Part shown: positions 47,881 through 57,400 of the stretch, piece by piece | Numbering within the stretch: the stretch's first letter is position 1 | Layout: each line of letters opens with the position of its first letter | Assembly: GCF_013694105.1 (NCBI RefSeq) | Contig: NZ_JACEFG010000002.1 | Span: forward strand, 620,001-684,000 | Reading direction: 5' to 3' | DNA: 64,000 nt | Origin: Halobacillus locisalis | GTDB lineage: Bacteria > Bacillota > Bacilli > Bacillales > Halobacillaceae | Notes under the pieces: generated by a model | The model's database searches: none | The model's input: the letters and a program-made list of their open reading frames with translations, nothing else | What the model was told of the DNA's origin: nothing | Made by a program: the position numbers and the translations under genes

Positions 47881-48307
47881 CGGGGATATATGCCAAAATA
47901 TTCATATCGAACCATTTCTGTTGTAAAAAAAAAGCAACAATGTTAGTTTAATAATTACGGAAATGCGGAATGTAATGTAGAGAAATGTTTCATTCCGTAT
48001 TTTCATGTAACAGTTTTGTTACTGATTGTTACATTTTTGCTAAGCTTGTCATTTTACCGAAAAATTTGTTGAAATTGTTGGCACATTTGGTAGAATGAGA
48101 GGTGGAACTTTGATACATAGATTTAATGTTGGACATCTTTGACTACATACATCGACGAAAAAACTGAATCTATGAATCTTCAACTCTGTAAAGAAGATTC
48201 CCAGACTTTATTCTCAGAATTTTTATGCATCTCTGTGGATAATGATGGGTTTTCTTTAAATAAAAAAACATGTGCTCTTAAGTACATAAAAGGGAGGAAA
48301 TAGGTTA
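47881..48307 (+). promoter_or_regulatory. Promoter and long leader of the SLH protein gene
   Basis: A good sigma-A promoter is TTGAAA (48070-48075), a 16-bp spacer and TAGAAT (48092-48097). The leader is about 200 bases and includes GAATCT..AGATTC pairing (about 48170-48200). Long stable leaders are usual for abundantly expressed S-layer genes. No gene or repeat seen. Confidence 0.55.
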
Positions 48308-49453
48308 ATGGCAAAACAACCTAAGTCTTTAAACAAGATTCTTGTAACATCTGCTGGTGCTGCTGTAGTAGCTGGTGCTCTAGCTCCTGCTGCTGTAAGT
48401 GCTGAAGCTGCAGACAATTTCACAGACGTTTCTGCAGAAACTCGTCACTACGTAGCGATCAACGCTCTTTCTAACATGGATATCATTAGTGGTTTCCCTG
48501 ATGATACATTCCGTCCTGAAGCATCTCTTAAGCGTGTAGACGCTGCTAAGATGATTTTCGGCGCAGCTGAACTATCATTCGACGGTGAAGTAGATTATGA
48601 CTTCACAGACGTACCAGAGCGTGCTGAAGAGTACGTTGATGCACTTGTAGAAGAAGGTGTAATCGATGGTTTCTCTGATACTCAATTCGGTCCACAAGAG
48701 AACCTAACTCGTGAGCAGATGGCTAAAATGATCGTTGAAGCATTCGGTTTTGACGTAGCAGTTGCTGTTGAATCTACCTTCACTGATCGCGGTCAAACTA
48801 TTCTTTACCCTTATATCGACGTAGTAGCTGATCTTGAAATTGCTAGCGGTTACGAAGACGGTTCGTTTGGTGTAGGTGACGAAATCAAGCGTGGCGACTT
48901 CGCTGCAATGCTTTATGCTGCAATGAACGTTGGTTCTGGTGATATGACTGTAGAAGCTCTTGGCGGAACAGTAGTTTCAACACCACTAGGTACTCTAGCT
49001 GTAGAAGTACCAGTTGATGCACTTGAAGGAGCAACTGCTGAAACAGAAGTTACTCTAAACGTTGATGGTGAAGAGTTCACATTCACATACCGTGAAGACC
49101 GTGGAACTTTCCAAATCAACAACCTTAACGGATTCACTGAAGAAGAGCTTATGGCTGCTACAGTTGAATTCGATGTTGAAGGCGATGGCGGCAATGATGA
49201 TCAGCCAATGAACTTCGGTATGGTAAGTGATATTGATGGTGCTGATGCTATCATTACTCCACTTGGAACAGGCGCTATTGAAGTACCAGTTGCTTCACTT
49301 GAAGGTACTGATTCTGAATCTACTGTAGTTGCTGAAATCGATGGCGAAGAATTCGAACTTGGATACCGCGCTGATCGTGAGTCGTTCCAAAACAACTCAT
49401 TCAGTGGTTACACTGAAGAAGAACTATTAAGTGCTAACATCTGGGTGAAATAA
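48308..49453 (+). CDS. SLH-domain cell-surface (S-layer type) protein
   Basis: 381 residues. Signal peptide ends ALAPAAVSAEA (about 30). Three SLH repeats follow (about 35-85, 97-150 and 155-207; FTDV / GFPDDTFRPEASLKR, GFSDTQFGPQENLTREQM, GYEDGSFGVGDEIKRGDF); these bind pyruvylated wall polymer. The rest is two copies of a roughly 70-residue domain, PLGTLAVEVPVDALEGATAE..GFTEEELMAA and PLGTGAIEVPVASLEGTDSE..GYTEEELLSA, about half identical. Acidic throughout. Ribosome site GGGAGGAAAT. Upstream of two other secreted proteins. Confidence 0.92.
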   Translation: MAKQPKSLNKILVTSAGAAVVAGALAPAAVSAEAADNFTDVSAETRHYVAINALSNMDIISGFPDDTFRPEASLKRVDAAKMIFGAAELSFDGEVDYDFTDVPERAEEYVDALVEEGVIDGFSDTQFGPQENLTREQMAKMIVEAFGFDVAVAVESTFTDRGQTILYPYIDVVADLEIASGYEDGSFGVGDEIKRGDFAAMLYAAMNVGSGDMTVEALGGTVVSTPLGTLAVEVPVDALEGATAETEVTLNVDGEEFTFTYREDRGTFQINNLNGFTEEELMAATVEFDVEGDGGNDDQPMNFGMVSDIDGADAIITPLGTGAIEVPVASLEGTDSESTVVAEIDGEEFELGYRADRESFQNNSFSGYTEEELLSANIWVK

Positions 49454-49472
49454 GTAAAGATAGGTGATCATG

Positions 49473-49928
49473 ATGAATAATCGTAAATTACTGGTTGCTT
49501 CTGTACTTTCACTCTCAGCTACAGCCGTTGTTGTAGCGCCTACTTTCACAGAAGCCGCTGCGACAATTGATTCCGTAGCACTTAATGATGGTAGTACAAC
49601 GTTCACAGTGACATTCACTGAGTACTCTGATGCGTACTTGGATGGTTCTGGCGACTTATACAATCTACTAACTGGTGGAAGTGTAAGCGTTGAATCGATT
49701 GGTGTTGCTAGCGGTGTACACGTTGACTACAACAGCTATGTCGATGCTCTATTTGATGCATCTGACGATGAGGCTCCACTCGATGTACTTGAACAGGCTT
49801 CCCAAGATGACAGCAATGTCGTTGCTGACTCCGACGTTGAAGCTTATCAAACTATTCAAGGATTTGACGAAGACGGAAACCCACTCTTTGATGATGTGGT
49901 AGTACCAGAAGTCATTTCTATTGACTAA
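49473..49928 (+). CDS. Secreted acidic protein, paralogue of the next gene
   Basis: 151 residues: signal peptide (about 1-27, ending EAAA) and an acidic mature protein. The mature part matches the first 120 residues of the next gene product: VTFTEYSDAYLDGSGDLYNL against VTYTEFTDAYLDGEGEVYDL, and SYVDALFDASDDE against ALVDALFDADENQ. It has only that module and no repeats. The ATG at 49473 follows AGGTG by six bases; ATG 49470 is possible. No known family. It is 19 bp after the SLH gene, so probably cotranscribed. Confidence 0.75.
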   Translation: MNNRKLLVASVLSLSATAVVVAPTFTEAAATIDSVALNDGSTTFTVTFTEYSDAYLDGSGDLYNLLTGGSVSVESIGVASGVHVDYNSYVDALFDASDDEAPLDVLEQASQDDSNVVADSDVEAYQTIQGFDEDGNPLFDDVVVPEVISID

Positions 49929-49965
49929 ATATTATTTATTTAAAATTAGGGAGGAAACAATCATT

Positions 49966-52629
49966 ATGAAAAAGAACACTCCATTAAAAGTTATGACTGC
50001 CTCTGCAATCGCAGCGACTATCGCAGTTCCAGCTGTTGCTTCATCTGTTTCCGCAGCAGAAGTTAACATTGAAACTGTTGCAATCGAAATGGACGGTCAG
50101 GTATATGTTGTAACTTACACTGAATTCACTGATGCTTACCTTGACGGCGAAGGTGAAGTATATGACCTAGCTACTGAAGGTGATATCGTATCATTCAGCA
50201 CGGACGGCGAAAGCTACATCAGCTACGAAGCACTTGTAGACGCTCTATTCGACGCTGACGAAAATCAAGATACAGCTGACGTTATTGCTGAGCTTGAAGA
50301 AGATGAAGATGCAATGGTTCCAGCTGATGTAGTTGCAGACTACGTTATGTTCGGTAAAGAAGCTATGGTTGAATCAGTAAGTGCGAATACTGATTTAACT
50401 ACAGAAGTAACAACTGTAGAAGGTATGGTTTCCAACCTTGAAGCTCTTGAGCTTGAAGAAGGCGAAACTGCAACTGTAACAGTTTCCGTTTTCGCTAATG
50501 GTGATACTTCAGTTGACCCTGCTGTAGTAAACGAGGAAGTTGAAGTTGATGCAGACGGAATGTTCTCAACTACATTCACTGGTCTTCCAGAAGGTGACCA
50601 CGTTGTACGTGTATCTCTAAGTGAAGATGTTTCAACTGACGCTGAATTTTCAATCGACCTTACAGAGGTTACTACTGCAGTTGACGCTGTAAACAACGCA
50701 ACTAACCAAGTTAATCTATTAACTGCTCTTGAAAATGATTTCTTTGAAAATGTTAATGCTGACTTGATTGCTGAGTATGATGCAGTTCTAGGTTCTGACA
50801 ACGATGAACTAGAAACTGTTGCTGATGTGCAAATGGAAATCGATACAGTTAATGCAGTTAATGCAGTTAATACTGCTGATACTCAAGTAGAACTTCTAAA
50901 CGCTCTTCAGGCTGGTCAAGAGCTAGGCGTATTCACAGACGTTCGTGAAGATTACATCGTCACTTACGCTGCAGATTTACTTGATGGAGACACTGAAACT
51001 CAAGACTCTATCCAAGATGTAATTGATGGAGCAGCAGAAGCAGTTGTCTCAGCTGCAGAAAGTGCACTAAACACTGCAGAAAGCAACCCATCTGATGCTA
51101 ACATCGAAGCTGCTAGTGATGCTGTAGCTGAAGTTCCAGCAGATTTAGTTGATGAAGAAGGAGAGCTTATTCTTCCTAGCTTCGAAGAACGTCTAGCAGC
51201 AGTTAAAGTTGTAAATGCTGTACAAGCTGGAGATGGCTTCAGTCAGGTCCGCTTACTTGCAGCTCTAGAAGATAATAATTTCGAACGCGTTAATACTGAC
51301 TTTATTTCTGATTATCAAACTGCCATTACGGCTGATGATCTAACTGTTGAAGACATTCAAGAGGAAATCGACACGGTTAACTTTAACGCAGCAGAAACTG
51401 CTGTAAATGCACTAACTGTAGATTCTTCTGCTGACGATTTTGCAGATGCTGAAGAGTTAATTTCTAATCTTGCTGCTGATGAAGAAGACGAGACTGCAGT
51501 CTCTGACTTAACAGCACAGTTTAACTTAACTGAAGCACTTGCAGAAGCTGCTTCTGTAGATGGAAATTCTTCAAACTCAGATATCATCTCAGCACTAACT
51601 TCTCTATCTGAATTAACAGAAGACTTTGATGTAGATACTGTTACTGATAGTCAACTTAACCAGATTGCCGTAGAAATTGACGGTGCGACTATTACTTCTG
51701 CTGCTGATATTCAAACTATTGTAGAAACTGTTGCAGTTAATGAAGTCCTTGCACTAGATGCAAATAGCACAGAAGCAGAAATCAGCGAAGCTCTTAATGC
51801 ACTTGCACAAGCTTCAGAAGATTTCGATGAAGATTCTATCAATTCTGGACTTCTTGAAGAGTATGTTACTCAGTTCGGAAATGATAATCCTTCAGATGCA
51901 GCTGGAATCCAGACATCTGTTGATACAGCTAATAACACAGCCGCAGCAGCACCATTAGCTGTAATTAGCTCTGATGATGGTAGTGGCAATATCAATGCTA
52001 CTGATGAAGAATTACTAGAAGCTCTTCAATCTCCTTTCATTGACCTTAAAGGTGTAAATGAAGACCTATTTACAGACTACAAAGCTGCATTAAATGCACT
52101 TGGTTCTGTTGACAGAGATGAAGTATCTGAAGTTCAAGCTGTAATTACTGATGTTAACAACCTTAACTCTGTTAATACAGCAACAACTGCTACAGAAATG
52201 CGTACAGCGCTAAACAAGGTAGCTGTGGAGAATGATGTGAATGCTTACATCAACCTAGGATCAGCTGCTAAACTAGAAGTAGCTGGCGTTGTTTTAAGTG
52301 ACAGAGCAGATGAAACTGATGCAGAGTTCGCTACTACTGCTGATGTAACTACTGCTGTTACTACTGAAATTAGTGCTAGAGATACGTTATTCACAAGTGC
52401 AACTGGCGTTAACATGGGTACTATCAGCCAAGTACGTACTGCACTTGTAAATTATGGTTTGGATTCCTTCACAGACCTAAGCGCATCTCAACAAGTAGAA
52501 GTTGCTGAATATATTGTAGATAACCGCCCAGAGGTTACTACTAACGAAGCTGGTGACACTTACGTGTCTGGTGGTTACACTACAATCACTGGCCTTGAAA
52601 CTGCAATCGAAGGTGCACTAGCTCAATAA
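49966..52629 (+). CDS. Large acidic secreted repeat protein, candidate second S-layer protein
   Basis: 887 residues, almost no Cys, Trp or basic residues, very rich in Ala, Glu, Asp, Thr and Val. The signal peptide ends SSVSAAE. Residues about 30-145 are the module shared with the preceding gene; 150-235 look beta-sandwich-like (ETATVTVSVFANGDTSV). From about 238 to the end there are roughly nine helical repeats of 55-90 residues, built on a pattern such as VNLLTALENDFFENVNADLI, a Tyr, then DVQMEIDTVN. No SLH or LPXTG motif. The ATG at 49966 has AGGGAGGA upstream. High expression is suggested by the strong site and simple codon use. Confidence 0.82.
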   Translation: MKKNTPLKVMTASAIAATIAVPAVASSVSAAEVNIETVAIEMDGQVYVVTYTEFTDAYLDGEGEVYDLATEGDIVSFSTDGESYISYEALVDALFDADENQDTADVIAELEEDEDAMVPADVVADYVMFGKEAMVESVSANTDLTTEVTTVEGMVSNLEALELEEGETATVTVSVFANGDTSVDPAVVNEEVEVDADGMFSTTFTGLPEGDHVVRVSLSEDVSTDAEFSIDLTEVTTAVDAVNNATNQVNLLTALENDFFENVNADLIAEYDAVLGSDNDELETVADVQMEIDTVNAVNAVNTADTQVELLNALQAGQELGVFTDVREDYIVTYAADLLDGDTETQDSIQDVIDGAAEAVVSAAESALNTAESNPSDANIEAASDAVAEVPADLVDEEGELILPSFEERLAAVKVVNAVQAGDGFSQVRLLAALEDNNFERVNTDFISDYQTAITADDLTVEDIQEEIDTVNFNAAETAVNALTVDSSADDFADAEELISNLAADEEDETAVSDLTAQFNLTEALAEAASVDGNSSNSDIISALTSLSELTEDFDVDTVTDSQLNQIAVEIDGATITSAADIQTIVETVAVNEVLALDANSTEAEISEALNALAQASEDFDEDSINSGLLEEYVTQFGNDNPSDAAGIQTSVDTANNTAAAAPLAVISSDDGSGNINATDEELLEALQSPFIDLKGVNEDLFTDYKAALNALGSVDRDEVSEVQAVITDVNNLNSVNTATTATEMRTALNKVAVENDVNAYINLGSAAKLEVAGVVLSDRADETDAEFATTADVTTAVTTEISARDTLFTSATGVNMGTISQVRTALVNYGLDSFTDLSASQQVEVAEYIVDNRPEVTTNEAGDTYVSGGYTTITGLETAIEGALAQ

Positions 52630-52652
52630 TACTTTTTCATAGATATTATTCA

Positions 52653-52682
52653 AGAAGCCAGCCATTATGGCTGGCTTCTTCC
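52653..52682 (+). terminator. Terminator after the large acidic protein
   Basis: GAAGCCAGCC-ATTA-TGGCTGGCTTCTT perfect stem with T-rich end. Confidence 0.85.
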
Positions 52683-52718
52683 ATTACATATAGAAATTTA
52701 TAATAGGAGTGAGTAAGT

Positions 52719-53465
52719 ATGCTAACACTACTAACAACTAAAGGAAGTATTGCAACTGAGGAAGAAATGATTCTGGCCCTCCCAGAAGAAGTGTATATTA
52801 CTACTACTCCATATATAACTAAAGACACCTTATTTCATAACATATCGAGTAAGCTTGATTTATTAGAATCAAATTCTGATCTAACGTTAGATGACATTTC
52901 AGCGGTACAAGAAATGATGAACGATTTACCTGCTAAGTCGGAGGAATATTTCGAATGCCGATTCAGAGTTCGTTCACTTAAAAAGACAATGAAAAGCAAT
53001 AAATCCTCTACTAGAACAAATAAAAATGCAGAAAATATTCAAACAGAGTCAATTGAAAGTTTTCTAATCAATGAAGGAGTTCATTCCTTTATTAACTTGG
53101 GTGCTAAGGGTAGGGAATGGGTAGCATCTAGATTAAAGTATGAAAATGTTGATGAACTTAAACAAGATGACTATAAGAACGAGTTGGAGTTTAAGATGTC
53201 TCTATTGAATGATTACATCGATGAGTTTAAAAAATCTTCTGATTCTGTTGATTTGATTAATATCATGAAAGAGTTGAAAGTTAATATTACGGAAGATGAA
53301 GAAGTCTTGCATCTGACGTTGGATAAATGGATCAATCAGCCAAAGGAAAGTGTTCATACTCTTACCCAAGTAGACCAGACACTTAAGAAGCTAAAAAAAC
53401 AAGTTTATCAAGACGGAATCACCAAGACTACTATTACTGAACAAGTTTATTTAGAAGTGAAATAG
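52719..53465 (+). CDS. Protein with S-layer-type repeats but no signal peptide
   Basis: 248 residues, AT-rich gene, no signal peptide or membrane helix (start MLTLLTTKGSIATEEEMILA). Residues about 108-200 resemble repeats of the preceding large protein: NEGVHSFINLGAKGREWVAS against NDVNAYINLGSAAKLEVAGV. The protein is more basic and less Ala-rich than that neighbour. It may be cytoplasmic or a displaced fragment of a surface protein that lost its signal. AGGAGTG precedes the ATG, so expression is plausible. Confidence 0.68.
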   Translation: MLTLLTTKGSIATEEEMILALPEEVYITTTPYITKDTLFHNISSKLDLLESNSDLTLDDISAVQEMMNDLPAKSEEYFECRFRVRSLKKTMKSNKSSTRTNKNAENIQTESIESFLINEGVHSFINLGAKGREWVASRLKYENVDELKQDDYKNELEFKMSLLNDYIDEFKKSSDSVDLINIMKELKVNITEDEEVLHLTLDKWINQPKESVHTLTQVDQTLKKLKKQVYQDGITKTTITEQVYLEVK

Positions 53466-53785
53466 TACTTGAGAGTAGATTTTCTAAAAGAATCAGAGCA
53501 TTGAATGAGGCAGAAATAGTCTGATATAGGCTGATCCTGTCTCTTTTTGTATTTCGGTGCCTGCCCCCACTTTGATATTAAGATAAAGAATCGAATATAG
53601 AAAGGAAGTCTTGTTTGAGAGGAAACTCTCGGACGGGACTTTTCTCGTTCAAGAGTCATATCCGTTTGATGAGAGGACTAAATTTTATGGTGAGAACTTT
53701 GAAATGGGTGTTGTTTATACTCATAGAATTAGTATAAAGATTGTGAGCGTTTCTAAGTAGAGTATTATAAACTGTAGGAAGAAAT
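53466..53785. repeat. Dispersed composite repeat, copy 1
   Basis: About 320 bp without a gene. TTCGGTGCCTGCCCCCACTT (about 53553), ATAGAAAGGAAGTC and the hairpin GAGAGGAAACTCTC followed by GGACGGGACTTTT (to about 53646) recur at 62.86-63.02 kb, in the same order except that the hairpin there appears twice. Part also recurs near 54.2 kb (AGTCTCTGAGAGG, GGACGGGAGTCTGACCC). Confidence 0.6.
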
Positions 53786-54136
53786 ATGCTGCAGGGAAGG
53801 TGGGATTGGTTGAAAGAAATAAGGAAGGCTTACGTTAAACTGAATATTTTGATGGGGATTACATACCAACCTGCTATTTTGTTCGCAATGTCTATGAGTA
53901 TAAGTAGAGCAAGTAGCGTTAGCGAAGTCATTGCTCAATTATATTGGGTGATCCCTATGCATATCATACTAGGTTCGATTCCAAACATTATTCTTTTCAT
54001 AATACACATTACAGGTCGTGGTAAATTTAAAGAAGTAACACGAGCTTTCTTATTTGGGACAATGCTCGTAATCATCACACAACTGGTCCTTTACATATTT
54101 ATGTTTCTCTTATTTACTTATGGACCGAAAATATAG
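53786..54136 (+). CDS. Small multi-pass membrane protein, unknown
   Basis: 116 residues. A basic N-terminus (GRWDWLKEIRKAYVK) is followed by about three hydrophobic segments (about 22-40, 50-72, 87-111). No family recognised. GTAGGAAG lies before the ATG, only moderately strong. It is between two blocks of dispersed repeat sequence and has no clear operon partner; it may be an accessory gene. Confidence 0.55.
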   Translation: MLQGRWDWLKEIRKAYVKLNILMGITYQPAILFAMSMSISRASSVSEVIAQLYWVIPMHIILGSIPNIILFIIHITGRGKFKEVTRAFLFGTMLVIITQLVLYIFMFLLFTYGPKI

Positions 54137-54414
54137 GGCTACACAGCTTTCCAAAAGCTCCATAAACCCACTGCTTTAGTGAAAAATGTTTGAGATGTAG
54201 TAAGGAAGTCTCTGAGAGGAAAATTTTATGCGATACTTCTTATGCATTGTATTGCGGACGGGAGTCTGACCCACTTCTTATAGTTGCCTGTGTGGAGTTA
54301 CCTGTAAGAGTGCTTCTACCATCAGCGTATGGGCAAGGTCATGCACCTTAGACGGGATTTTGAAACGGAGACTTACGTATTAGTTCTATATTCTTGTTTT
54401 TTAGGTATATCAAC
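54137..54414. other. Non-coding region with repeat fragments
   Basis: About 280 bp. Contains AAGTCTCTGAGAGG and GCGGACGGGAGTCTGACCCAC, fragments shared with the regions at 53.6 and 63.0 kb. No gene seen. Confidence 0.45.
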
Positions 54415-54442
54415 TTTACAAACTACTATTTTTCTATATAAT
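54415..54442 (+). promoter_or_regulatory. Sigma-A promoter of the 2045-residue protein gene
   Basis: TTTACA (54415-54420), a 16-bp spacer and TATAAT (54437-54442), 44 bp before the ATG. Confidence 0.6.
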
Positions 54443-54485
54443 AATATAGGTATTTCCAACAATACTATTATATAGGAGTGATTTA

Positions 54486-57400
54486 ATGGGTAAGAAACTA
54501 TTAGCAGTCATTAGTATTTTAGTACTAATGTTATCAACGTTTTTACCATCAGCAACGGTTTTAGCCGCTGAAGAACAAAGTACGACATTTCCGATTTCAA
54601 TGCCTGATTTGAGTGGATATCAAATTCTGGGTGGTGAAGTATCACTAAGGTCAGATGAAATATGGGAGCATAATCTATATTTAGATCGAGACCAAGAGAA
54701 CAACTGGGTCGTTAATTATTCTGAAGCAAATAACAACTTAGCAGAACATACGGATCAGACATTCCATGTATTTGTAAGTATTGAACTTATAGATGGCGAC
54801 CAAAATCACGTGAGTTTCTTTGATCACCGAGAAGTAAGTGGTCAAGAAATGATGGAAGGATTAGATTTATCAGACTCTAACATCAAGAAATACGAATACA
54901 GCACGGATGCTGAATATACAGATAGCAGTCTTACATATGAGTATCAAACAGAATATGACGAAGAAGTTCACAATTTCTATGTGTTTGGCCCTTATTTTTT
55001 AGCTAATGAGGTTCCTTCTTCGCTAAGAGTAAGTGGTAATTCTGAGAATGAATATTTTGCTTTTGAGAAATCCTTACCTGAACAAGATGCAGTGATTGAC
55101 GTTAGTGAGGATTTCCAAATGGGGCATAAAATTTCTTTGAGCAATAGTTCTAACTATAGTGCAACGATTGATAGAATTGAGTTCGTAGATGGTTACAGTC
55201 ATATGAGTTTCATGGGGCAACAGAGTGCTGTAGAAGAGGTTATGGTTTCGGACGCCTCGAACATCAGAACTCATTTATCTGTAAATGGAGAAAATGAAAC
55301 TTATGAACTTGAAACAGAACCTATTGAAGTAACAGAAGATACGGCTTTAACTTTTACTGGTGAGGTAGACAGTGAAAAATTAGATAGCTACTCTTATTAT
55401 GAACAAGGAGAAACGATAAACGGAACGCTTCTTTTTGAGTCTGGTGATTTTCACCTTACGGGTTCGAATGCTCCTGAAGAATTGGGGAACGGTTTGAATC
55501 TCAGTTTTTGGGATGGAACGAAAAAGATTGCAGAAACCTATGTAGGTTATGACCTTGATCACTTTTCTTTTCAAGGAATAAGTGAACTGGCCTATGGAAC
55601 CTATCAATTAAAATACGAGGGAAGTCTTTTCGACAAAGATATCACCAATAGCCTCCCCCTTGATCATTCTCCTAGAAATGATTATCGGGAGCCCGATCTC
55701 AAACCGACGAACGTCATCCCTGTTGATGGTTTCGAAGTCCATGAATATTTGGATGGTGAATTATCAAGGATCAAAGACAATGGCGATGTTGATTACAGCA
55801 AATGGGTCAAAGAGGATTTAACATTATCGACATATGACAATTATTTAGAGGATTCTGAGGAATATCAGCTGGAATTATCGTATGTTGTAGAGAATAATGA
55901 TGAATACCTGATTTACCATCATGTTCAACGATTGACGGGTCAACAGTTCAAGCAATTGAGTCAAATTCAAATGAATGACTCATTCCAAAGGTTTGAGTTG
56001 TCTAAACCAGAAGGGTATTCTGTGCACAGATTCATGGCTGTTCCGGAATTAAACGGATCTACGTTCACTTTGAATTCTTATGCTAAATTGAATACCTTCC
56101 TATTGGATTCTTCAGTGACGAATCCTAACTTTAAATTACAGGGATATACAGGTGGGGATAACTTTTATGCAGTAGCAGAAGATCATGACCCATCTATTCA
56201 GGAAGTCTCGTTCAGTGAAGAAAAAGAGAACATGGTTCCCGTAACCGTTACGTCTGCATCACCGATTGACTCTCTGTATATCTTTGATGATGTAGGGAGC
56301 TTAGCCAGCCATATTGATGTAATCAATCAACCTCTCATTCTTCACTTACAAAAGAATAGATTGGTAGAGGCGAATATCCTTACACAATCTGGTCAATGGG
56401 AATACGGCTTTTCTAGGGATATGAACCCCACAGGCCAAACCGAATTCACATTGGACGACATCAATGCGACATCGGAAATTACTCACAACAATTACTGGGT
56501 AGAGGCCAACATCTCTTATAATGGCTTTGCCTTGAATAGAGTGAGTAGCACCAATCATTTTGCGGATGACCAGCCGATTCAAATTATGCTGAAGGATGAA
56601 GAGGGCAACGTCGTTCTTCAAGAACAGAAGCAGCACTTTAGCATGGATTTACCTGAGACTCTAGAGGCAGGAAATTATACTGTAGTTTTCGAGTATCCTC
56701 ATCCATTTGAAGATAAGACGGAAGCCTTTATGAAGGATTTAGTGATTGAAGGCGAAGAAAACAACGATGAAGTAGAAGTACCGAACTTAGAGGTCTTTAA
56801 AGTGACGACTGAAAATGATGGTGCTTTATTATCAATCGATCAGACAATCAACTTCAGCCTGGAAGCGGCGAAGCATGATACATTCATTGGTAGAGCAGAA
56901 GTTCATTATGTGGATACTTCAGATGAAAATAAAGTGCTACCTTTGACTTTAGAGAACGGCGACATTTCTTATAATGGATCGTTCAAAGTTGCAGAAGGAA
57001 TGAAACAAGTCCAATACATTGAGGCATGGATTGTTGATCAATCCGATAACAAGTCGTCTAAGGCGACATTGAAGCTGAATAAAGAGGTCGCGAGTACACT
57101 TACCGGGCAAGTTGGCTTCGAAGATGGAACACCTTTAAAAGGAAAGGTGTCAGTCACACTTGTTAATGAACATAACTATTTCACAACGACTTCTAGTGAA
57201 GACGGACAATTTACATTCGACAAGATCCCAGCAGGCAGCTATTCTTTGAGTGTCTCTACAAATGGTATGAACATTGAGGATGTTGCATCTGTAGAATTGG
57301 GTCAATCTGTACGAAAAGTATTGGATAGCAATGTAACGATCCCTTACTATCAAACGATTAAAGTGGCTATTGAAGCGGACGACGATGTTGACATGAAAGA

